DNA of 39,393 bases from Beijerinckiaceae bacterium (GTDB lineage Bacteria; Pseudomonadota; Alphaproteobacteria; Rhizobiales; Beijerinckiaceae), in the NCBI GenBank assembly GCA_019753285.1, contig JAIELD010000071.1, positions 1 to 39,393 of the forward strand, given 5' to 3'. The notes beneath the pieces are model-generated. The model did not search any database. It worked only from the letters and a program-made list of their open reading frames with translations, and was not told where the DNA came from. The position numbers and the translations under genes are program-made. The stretch's first letter is position 1, and every line of letters starts with the position of its first letter. Positions 34,605-39,393 of the stretch are shown here, piece after piece.

Positions 34605-35869
34605 ATCGCCAGACGGTAGGCGGCGCGCAACATCAATTCGGCTTCGTCTGCCGCGGCCTCGGTCCTTGCATGGATTGTTCCCAACAAGCGCGTGTCGGGC
34701 GCGACAACATCGCCAATGGCTGCAAGCTGCGTCAGCCCGACGGCGTGGTCGATCGCGTCGCTGGCGAGACGGCGTCCGCCGCCGAGCACGATGACGGCAA
34801 CGCCGACCTGACGCGTGTCGATCGCCTCGACGACGCCCTTATCCCGTGCCTTCATTTGCCGGATCACGGGCGCGGCCTCAAGGAGCGATGCAGGCCGTTC
34901 GAGCAAATCGGCGGGTCCGCCAAGCGCCGCGACCATACGGGCAAAACGTTCGGCGGCGCGCCCGCTCTCGATCGCATGGTCCATCAGCGCTCGTGCTTCG
35001 ACTTGAGAGCCGGCCAGCTTGCCGAGCACCAGCATCTCGGCGCCAAGCGAGACGATCGTCTCGTGCATGCGGGGTTCACGCCGCGTCCCGGTCAGATAGT
35101 CTATGGCGTATTGCACTTCCAGTGCATTGCCGGCGCTGGATGCCAGCGGCTGGTTCATGTCGTTGAGTTTCGCGACCGTGCGTAGGCCCGCTCCTGTCGC
35201 GACAGAAACGAGGCTATCGGCAAGCGCCTGCGCCTGTTCGAAGGTCGCCATGAACGCGCCATTGCCGTGCTTCACGTCCATCACGAGCCCGTCTAGCCCG
35301 GCGGCAAGCTTCTTCGACAGGATGGAGGCGGTGATGAGCGGGATCGATTCGACCGTGGCCGTCACGTCCCTGATCGCGTAGAGCCGCTTGTCGGCAGGCG
35401 CGAGATCGGCAGTCTGTCCGATGATCGCGCAGCCGACATCTCCCACGACCTTTCGAAAGAGTACCTCGTCGGGCTGCGATTGATAGCCCTGTATCGAATC
35501 GAGCTTGTCGAGCGTGCCGCCGGTCGCGCCCAGCCCACGTCCCGAGATCATCGGCACGAAGCCGCTGCAGGCGGCGACCGCCGGGGCCAGCATCAGGCTC
35601 ACCGTGTCGCCGACGCCGCCGGTCGAATGCTTGTCGAGCACCGGGCCCGGAAGGTCCCAGACAAGCACGCGGCCCGAACGCGTCATCGCGCGCGTGAGTG
35701 CTACACTTTCCACCGCCGACATGCCGGAGAAGAACACGGCCATCGCGAAGGCCGCCGCCTGCCCCTCGCTGATCGAACCGCTGGTCAGCCCCTCGACGAA
35801 GGCGGCGATCTCCGTTTCCGCCAGCCTGCCGCCGTCTCGCTTGATGCGGATGACCTCCTGCGGCAGCAT
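34601..35869 (-). CDS. deoA: Thymidine phosphorylase
   Basis: DeoA splits thymidine and deoxyuridine with phosphate to give deoxyribose-1-phosphate. 422 residues (E. coli 440), with the phosphate-binding DKHSTGGVGDT at 79-89 and MISGRGLGATGGTLDKL. Its product, after isomerisation, is a substrate for DeoC, encoded 18 bp upstream in the same direction. The stop codon overlaps the converging NlpC/P60 gene. Confidence 0.95.
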   Translation of the reverse strand: MLPQEVIRIKRDGGRLAETEIAAFVEGLTSGSISEGQAAAFAMAVFFSGMSAVESVALTRAMTRSGRVLVWDLPGPVLDKHSTGGVGDTVSLMLAPAVAACSGFVPMISGRGLGATGGTLDKLDSIQGYQSQPDEVLFRKVVGDVGCAIIGQTADLAPADKRLYAIRDVTATVESIPLITASILSKKLAAGLDGLVMDVKHGNGAFMATFEQAQALADSLVSVATGAGLRTVAKLNDMNQPLASSAGNALEVQYAIDYLTGTRREPRMHETIVSLGAEMLVLGKLAGSQVEARALMDHAIESGRAAERFARMVAALGGPADLLERPASLLEAAPVIRQMKARDKGVVEAIDTRQVGVAVIVLGGGRRLASDAIDHAVGLTQLAAIGDVVAPDTRLLGTIHARTEAAADEAELMLRAAYRLAI

Positions 35870-35887
35870 CAGCGCGAAAACCGCGTC

Positions 35888-36727
35888 TCAGGCCGGTCCA
35901 TCATTGCCCCGGTGCTTCGGCACGCCACCGATTTCCGCCACCAGCACGTCATAGAGGCTGCTCGATCCGAAGCGGAAGGTCTTCGGCGTCGCCCAACCCG
36001 CGCCCATGATCTCGTCCGCAAGGCCGAGATAAATCCTGACCTGATCCAGCGTCTTGATGCCGCCGGACGCCTTGAAGCCGCAAGGCGCGCCCATCTCTCT
36101 GATCACGCCCAGAATGGTCCGCGCCGCTTCCGGCGTGGCTGACGTTTCGGTCTTGCCGGTCGAAGTCTTGACGAAATCCGCGCCTTCCTCGATGGCGAGC
36201 CGCGTGGCCGCCGCGATCGTCGCCTGATCGGGGAAGGCGCTCGTCTCAAGGATGACCTTGAGCCTGGCGTCGTCGGGCATCATTTCTCGCACCTCGGCGA
36301 TCATCGAGCGGGTGATCGGCTCGTCGCCGGCCAAATAGGCGTGATAGGGCATCAGGAGGTCGATCTCGGTCGCGCCATCCTTGATGGCTTCCTCGGTATC
36401 GTCGATGGCGCGCTCGACGAAGTCGCTGCCTTTCGGGAAATTGATCACCGTCGCCACCGGGATATGGCGCTCCTGCAGCCGATGGGCGCAGATCGAGACG
36501 TGCTGCGGCCAGACGCACACCGCCGCCACGGGCCCATAGGGCTGCGTGGCGCGCTGCACCAGCTTTTCAATCGCATCCTCCTGGCAGCCATCGGATAGAT
36601 CGGTGAGGTCGAGCAGGCGCAGCGCCTTCAGCGCGAGATCGGCATTGGAGTAAGCTGTATCGGTCAAGGCATCTACTTTCGACGCGGGATTTGTTTTCTC
36701 TCTAGCCGATTGCCCAGCCGGAATCAC
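35888..36727 (-). CDS. deoC: Deoxyribose-phosphate aldolase
   Basis: DeoC cleaves deoxyribose-5-phosphate to glyceraldehyde-3-phosphate and acetaldehyde. The 279-residue class I aldolase has its Schiff-base Lys187 in FVKTSTGK, the assisting Lys219 in GFKASGG and Asp123 in TEIDLL. The start is a GTG (36725-36727); AAAAGG lies just upstream. The N-terminal 25 residues are not conserved in the family, so the real start may be further in. It lies between cdd and deoA in a salvage operon. Confidence 0.94.
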   Translation of the reverse strand: MIPAGQSAREKTNPASKVDALTDTAYSNADLALKALRLLDLTDLSDGCQEDAIEKLVQRATQPYGPVAAVCVWPQHVSICAHRLQERHIPVATVINFPKGSDFVERAIDDTEEAIKDGATEIDLLMPYHAYLAGDEPITRSMIAEVREMMPDDARLKVILETSAFPDQATIAAATRLAIEEGADFVKTSTGKTETSATPEAARTILGVIREMGAPCGFKASGGIKTLDQVRIYLGLADEIMGAGWATPKTFRFGSSSLYDVLVAEIGGVPKHRGNDGPA

Positions 36728-36754
36728 GCGCCTTTTGAAGAAGCCGCCAAGGCG

Positions 36755-37156
36755 TCAGGCAAGCGTCGCCGGCCCGAAGGCGTGAGGCAGCAGATCGCCG
36801 ATCGTGAAACTTTCGATGCCGCCATTGGCGCGTAGGTGAACGCGGGTGCGAGGGCCGGAAAATTCAAAGATGCGCTGCCGGCAGGCGCCGCAGGGGAAGC
36901 AGGGCTTGTCGCCTGAACCGATGACGACGATGTCGATGATCTCCTGCTGGCCGCCGGCCACCATCGCGGCGATGGCGCCGGCCTCGGCGCAGGTGCCGAC
37001 CGGATAGGCCGCGTTCTCGACGTTGCAGCCAGCATGGATCGAACCATCCTCGCAGCGGATCGCCGCTCCGACCTTGAAACCCGAATAGGGCGCATGGGCG
37101 TTCGCCTGCGCGGCACGCGCCGCCAAAAAAAGATATTCGATCGGGTCGCCCATCAT
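36755..37156 (-). CDS. cdd: Cytidine deaminase
   Basis: Cdd deaminates cytidine and deoxycytidine to uridine and deoxyuridine; deoxyuridine is then a DeoA substrate. This is the short, 133-residue tetrameric type. Zinc ligands are Cys56 (in CAEAGA, with catalytic Glu58), Cys89 and Cys92 (PCGACRQ). GAGGA lies 6 bases before ATG 37154-37156. The hrpB stop codon ends directly at the base before the cdd start. Confidence 0.95.
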   Translation of the reverse strand: MMGDPIEYLFLAARAAQANAHAPYSGFKVGAAIRCEDGSIHAGCNVENAAYPVGTCAEAGAIAAMVAGGQQEIIDIVVIGSGDKPCFPCGACRQRIFEFSGPRTRVHLRANGGIESFTIGDLLPHAFGPATLA

Positions 37157-39244
37157 TCACGTTCCTCGCGGCTTCGCCCGCATTGTCGGCGTAGCATTGG
37201 CCGGGTCGTCCGGCCAGACGTGGCGCGGGTAGCGGCCCTTCATATCGGTCTTGACCGCTGCCCACGAGCCCTTCCAGAAGCCCGGCAGATCGCGCGTGAT
37301 CTGGATCGGCCGCTGCGCTGGCGAAAGGAGATGCAGGGTCAGTTTCAGCCGTCCGCGCGCGATCGCGGGATGCTCCTTGAGGCCAAACAACTCCTGCACT
37401 CGAATGGCTAAGTTCGGCGCTCCCTCGCCCTCATAATCGATCGCGTGGCGCGAGCCCGTCGGCGCTTCGAAATGCGTCGGCGCTTCCGCCTCCAGCCGCC
37501 GTTGCATGTCCCAGGGCAGCATCGCTTTCAGCGCAGCGTCCAGCCTGTCGCCGCCAATGCTGGCGAGCGAGGTTTCGCCGACGAGATGCGGCGCGAGCCA
37601 GCTGTCCACCGTTGTGGCCAGGCCTGCATCGGAGACATCGGGCCACTCGTCGCCTTCGCTCGCACGCAGGAACATCACCCGATCGCGCCACTGGATCTGC
37701 GCCTTCGTCCAGGGCAGCGCCGCAATGCCGATCTCCGCCGCCCCGCGCGCCAGCGTTTCGGCCGAAGCGAGCGTCGTCGGCACGGCGAGCGGGCCGCTCT
37801 TCAGCGTGATCGCGCGGAGCCTTCGAATGCTGCGCGCCCGCAGCGCACGGGCGGCAGCGTCGAACGTCACCTCCTCCGCCGTTCCGATCTGGCCCTCCGC
37901 CGCGCGCTCCAGCCTGTCCTCAGGCAACGCCGCAGCCAGCAGGATGCGCGTCGCCGCAGCCCGGCCGGTCATTTCCGCCACCACGAGATAAGCCTGTTTC
38001 GCGAGCGCATCGCCGGGCTCCACCTGCGCCGCGCGGCCATTGGCGAGCAGGAACTGCCCCGGCGCGCCGCGCGCCTTGGCGATGCGGCTTGGATAGGCGA
38101 GGGCCAGGATTTCGGCGGCGCTCATGTCGCTTGTCGGTGTTCCCGCCTTTGCAGCCGCCGCCCAGCCGCGAGCCAGCCCGCTCATCGCCTCCGCGCGCTG
38201 CGACCGGTCGCGTCGGAAATTCTCCAGACGATGATCGAGATCGGCGCTGTCGCCGCCGAGCCCACGCTCGACGAGCACCGCAGCGATCAGCGCCGCATCA
38301 TGCGCGGCGCCACGCCGCCCGGCCTCGCTCACCATGCGGGCGAGGCGTGGCGGCAGCGGCAGCTTATGCATTGCCTTGCCGGCCGGCGTGATGCGGCCAT
38401 CGGCGTCGATTGCGCCGATTTCCAGCAATTCGGCCCGCGCTTCGGTAAGCGCAGGCATGGGCGGCTGGTCGAGCCATTTGAGGCTCGCCGGATCGCTGAC
38501 GCCCCATTGGGCGAGGTCGAGCAGCAGGCCGGAGAGGTCGGCGGCTTTGATCTCTGGCTCGGCGAAGGGCGGCAGGCTCGTGGTCGCCGCCTCGTCCCAT
38601 AGCCGGTAGCAGATGCCCGGCTCGGTGCGGCCGGCGCGGCCGCGGCGCTGGTCGGCGGCGGCGCGGCTCGCCCGCACCGTCTCGAGCCGCGTCACCCCGA
38701 TGTCGGCCTCGTAGCGCGGCACGCGCGCGAGGCCGCTATCGACGACGACGCGCACGCCTTCGATCGTCAGCGAGGTCTCGGCGATGGAGGTCGCGAGCAC
38801 CACCTTGCGCCGGCCGGGCGGGGCGGGTTCGATCGCCCTGTCCTGCGCGCGACCTTCCATCGCGCCATAGAGCGGCGCGAGATCGACATCGCCGCCGATG
38901 CGCTCGGCAAGAATGCGCTCGACGCGCCTGATCTCGCCCTGGCCGGGCAGGAAGGCGAGAACTGAACCCGTCTCGGCCCTAAGCGCCAGGAGGATCGCAT
39001 CCGCCATCTGCTCGTCGATGCGCCGGTTGGGGTCTCGGCCAAGATGCCGCGTTTCGACAGGGTGGGCGCGGCCTTCGCTGGTGATCGTCGGCGCATCGCC
39101 GAGAAGTTTTGCGACCCGCGCGCCGTCGAGCGTCGCGGACATGACGAGGATGCGCAAATCCTCCCGCAAGCCGGCTTGCGCGTCGAGCGCCAACGCTAAT
39201 CCCAGATCGGCGTCGAGCGAGCGCTCGTCCGCTCGGGCGCGCAC
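37157..39244 (-). CDS. hrpB: HrpB, ATP-dependent RNA/DNA helicase, 5' end lost
   Basis: A DEAH-type helicase of the HrpB family. The open frame gives 695 residues against about 820 usual. It begins with ERSLDADLGLALALD, the sequence just after the DEFH box, then VMSATLDG (motif III), FLPGQGEIRRVERIL, TSIAETSLTI and QRRGRAGRTEPGICYRLW (motif VI), and the conserved HrpB C-terminus. The N-terminal ~125 residues with Walker A and the DEFH box are missing. The GTG at 39244 is only the first possible start in this frame; homology stops near 39230, where a different coding frame takes over. Confidence 0.88.
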   Translation of the reverse strand: MRARADERSLDADLGLALALDAQAGLREDLRILVMSATLDGARVAKLLGDAPTITSEGRAHPVETRHLGRDPNRRIDEQMADAILLALRAETGSVLAFLPGQGEIRRVERILAERIGGDVDLAPLYGAMEGRAQDRAIEPAPPGRRKVVLATSIAETSLTIEGVRVVVDSGLARVPRYEADIGVTRLETVRASRAAADQRRGRAGRTEPGICYRLWDEAATTSLPPFAEPEIKAADLSGLLLDLAQWGVSDPASLKWLDQPPMPALTEARAELLEIGAIDADGRITPAGKAMHKLPLPPRLARMVSEAGRRGAAHDAALIAAVLVERGLGGDSADLDHRLENFRRDRSQRAEAMSGLARGWAAAAKAGTPTSDMSAAEILALAYPSRIAKARGAPGQFLLANGRAAQVEPGDALAKQAYLVVAEMTGRAAATRILLAAALPEDRLERAAEGQIGTAEEVTFDAAARALRARSIRRLRAITLKSGPLAVPTTLASAETLARGAAEIGIAALPWTKAQIQWRDRVMFLRASEGDEWPDVSDAGLATTVDSWLAPHLVGETSLASIGGDRLDAALKAMLPWDMQRRLEAEAPTHFEAPTGSRHAIDYEGEGAPNLAIRVQELFGLKEHPAIARGRLKLTLHLLSPAQRPIQITRDLPGFWKGSWAAVKTDMKGRYPRHVWPDDPANATPTMRAKPRGT

Positions 39245-39249
39245 CTTCT

Positions 39250-39393
39250 CATCGCCGACGTCCCGGCCGCCGTCCGGGTGCTCTGGACGATGCGCCCCTG
39301 CCCCATGTTCTGCACGCGCAGGCCGTTCACGTCGCGGAGCAGATCGGTCAGGAGCGTCGCCTTGCGGGCTTGGATGTCGCCCGGCGTGATGAA
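39250..39393 (-). CDS. Unrelated coding fragment at the window edge
   Basis: From 39393 downwards a frame reads FITPGDIQARKATLLTDLLR, then DVNGLRVQNMGQGRIVQSTR. In 46 of its 48 codons the third base is G or C, a strong coding sign, whereas the hrpB frame over the same bases reads as nonsense. The residues recall the plug-like segment of TonB-dependent-receptor or carboxypeptidase-regulatory-like proteins (T-P-x-x-I-x-x-R...LLxDLLRxVxGLRV). This is from memory and uncertain. The frame runs into hrpB sequence and stops at 39196. Confidence 0.4.

Overview
The window looks like a chromosomal piece from an alphaproteobacterium of the order Hyphomicrobiales (Rhizobiales). I base this on GC-rich coding sequence (68% in one hisA stretch I counted), the gene order hslV/hslU next to hisB-DUF2628-hisH-hisA-hisF-hisE, an alphaproteobacterial-type HslV with a short propeptide, a complete cpa/tad pilus locus, and palindromic intergenic repeats of a kind familiar from this order. 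I cannot name the genus. Both ends cut through genes. No rRNA, tRNA or CRISPR array was recognised.

Layout. Positions 1-798 hold the 3' end of a GMC-family oxidoreductase. Positions 925-3850 (minus) carry hslV, a polytopic membrane protein and hslU, joined by two 4-bp overlaps. Positions 4002-8257 (plus) carry hisB, a DUF2628 gene, a foreign-looking second DUF2628 gene, then hisH, hisA, hisF and hisE. Positions 8368-12897 hold coaA, a PfkB-family kinase (minus), a membrane-anchored retropepsin-like protease and a phosphomannomutase.

Positions 12901-26578 form the Tad/Cpa pilus region. Two TadE-like minor pilins and a secretin-N-domain protein lie on the minus strand, then the Flp pilin and cpaA-cpaB-cpaC-cpaD-cpaE-cpaF-tadB-tadC on the plus strand. 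A fatty acid hydroxylase and a creatininase-family gene sit inside. The matching lipoprotein TadD lies at 30828-31703 on the minus strand. It is cut off from tadC by an accessory block (26579-30722) with a secreted YHS protein, a MarR regulator with a cysteine tail, an IS5-like element carrying a GFA-family gene, a P19-type periplasmic metal-binding protein with a four-helix membrane partner, and an acetyltransferase.

Positions 31845-34604 hold an M17 aminopeptidase, a small MarR protein and an NlpC/P60 hydrolase. Positions 34601-37156 (minus) are a nucleoside salvage set, cdd-deoC-deoA. hrpB follows, and its 5' end is replaced near 39230 by unrelated coding sequence at the window edge.

Most worth a second look: (1) an AT-richer second DUF2628 gene lies between two 73-bp near-identical copies of the start of hisH; (2) one pair of IS inverted repeats encloses both a transposase and a GFA gene; (3) the metal-looking MarR/P19/YHS block has several perfect or near-perfect palindromes at its promoters; (4) coding sequence is discontinuous at the hrpB end.
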